Source: Pseudomonadota bacterium (lineage in GTDB: Bacteria > Myxococcota > UBA9042 > PHBI01). Taken from it: a DNA stretch of 6,574 nt. This document shows positions 6,044 to 6,574 of the stretch, piece by piece. A program made the translations under genes and the position numbers. Numbering within the stretch: the stretch's first letter is position 1; each line of letters starts with the position of its first letter. The stretch spans positions 1 through 6,574 of the forward strand of contig SYAK01000526.1 of assembly GCA_005788935.1 (NCBI GenBank), read 5' to 3'. The notes under the pieces were generated by a model, which saw nothing but the letters and a program-made list of their open reading frames with translations, made no database searches and was not told the DNA's origin.

Positions 6044-6574
6044 TCAAAGTATCAGGGCGCGTCGCACGAGGGCGTCGAGCTGCGGCCACTCGATGAGGAA
6101 CGCGTCATGCCCGTGGGCGCTGCGGATAGTCGCACGCTCGGTCGGGGTGCCGCTAGCGTCGAGCAGGTCCGCGAGTCGCTGCACCTCGGGCGGCGTGAAG
6201 AGCATGTCCGTGTCGAGGTCGACGACGAGGGCCTTGGCGCCGCGGATGCGCCCGAGCAGCGGCGCTGCATGCACGAGGTCGTGGCTGTCCATCGCGTCGA
6301 GGAGCGCGAGGTACGGGGCGGCCTCGAAGCGCTCCCGGAGGCTGTCCCCGAGGTGCTCGAGGTAGCCCGCGATGCGGGTCTCGCCGCGCGCGCCGGGCAC
6401 GGGCGTCAGGTGCGGCGCCTGGCGGGCCTCGAGGCCGGGCTCGGCGCGATAGGTCAGCATCGCGAGCTGGCGCGCGACCTCGAGCCCCCGGACCGGGTCG
6501 AGCGCGATCGCCTGCCGCTGGACGTGGTTGAAGCCCGCCAGCCACGCCGGCGCGAGGGCCGTCGCGCCGAGCGG
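6044..6574 (-). CDS. metX: Homoserine O-acetyltransferase, C-terminal 176 residues (5' end beyond window)
   Basis: The frame is open from the window edge, so the gene is partial at its 5' end. The visible part is the second half of an alpha/beta-hydrolase of the MetX family, which transfers acetyl from acetyl-CoA to homoserine as the entry to methionine synthesis. The fragment shows FNHVQRQAIALDP (15-27), GLEVARQLAMLTYR (30-43), LDAMDSHDL (92-100), then DTDMLFTPPEVQRLADLL (121-138) with D123 at the catalytic aspartate position. SAHGHDAFL (152-160) follows, with H156 at the catalytic histidine. The nucleophile serine lies in the missing part. The related homoserine O-succinyltransferase variant of this fold cannot be excluded from the C-terminus. 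The gene is directly upstream of thrA, 27 bp apart and on the same strand, so it probably shares its mRNA and supplies the next step for homoserine. Confidence 0.93.
   Translation of the reverse strand, partial: PLGATALAPAWLAGFNHVQRQAIALDPVRGLEVARQLAMLTYRAEPGLEARQAPHLTPVPGARGETRIAGYLEHLGDSLRERFEAAPYLALLDAMDSHDLVHAAPLLGRIRGAKALVVDLDTDMLFTPPEVQRLADLLDASGTPTERATIRSAHGHDAFLIEWPQLDALVRRALIL

Noticed and set aside
1..6574. CRISPR array, tRNA, rRNA, integrase or contractile injection system structural genes
   Set aside because: No regularly spaced repeats, tRNA-like cloverleaf or rRNA sequence was seen, and no recombinase or sheath/tube/baseplate protein appears in any frame.

Overview
The window is GC-rich, high-GC3 bacterial DNA. 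It most resembles a myxobacterium (Myxococcota): it has a DUF4157 protein of the type common in that phylum and a fused aspartokinase/homoserine dehydrogenase beside metX. The taxonomic call is an inference from gene content and composition, not from a marker gene.

Right half (3527-6574, minus strand): a conserved amino-acid biosynthesis pair. The 3' part of metX (homoserine O-acetyltransferase, 5' end outside the window) is followed after 27 bp by a complete 829-codon thrA-type gene (aspartate kinase fused to homoserine dehydrogenase). ThrA makes homoserine from aspartate through its two domains, with aspartate-semialdehyde dehydrogenase acting in between. MetX commits homoserine to methionine. 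The short gap and shared strand suggest one transcript.

Left half (1-3526): an accessory, rearranged region. It opens with the last codons of a frameshifted IS630/Tc1-type transposase. Next comes a copy (A, about 173-808) of the sequence that also lies at the 3' end of the real thrA (copy B, about 3311-3951). Each copy holds a roughly 60-codon plus-strand ORF resembling the C-terminal winged-helix domain of Fic/AlbA-type proteins, followed convergently by the 3' end of thrA. In copy A the thrA part is only the last ~140 codons and carries an in-frame stop, so it is a pseudogene fragment.

Between the direct repeats sits a two-gene cargo. One gene is an unrecognised 194-aa protein (910-1494, plus) with a plausible sigma-70-like promoter. 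The other is a 548-aa DUF4157 protein (1573-3219, minus) with an HEAAH metal-binding motif and an unrecognised helical C-terminal region. The two genes converge on a 78-bp gap containing a 12-bp-stem hairpin. The layout (cargo flanked by a broken and an intact copy of a gene's 3' end) points to integration or unequal recombination at the thrA 3' end. No recombinase, CRISPR array or RNA gene is visible. The DUF4157 protein and its convergent neighbour, as a mobile putative effector module, are the best candidate for something undescribed.
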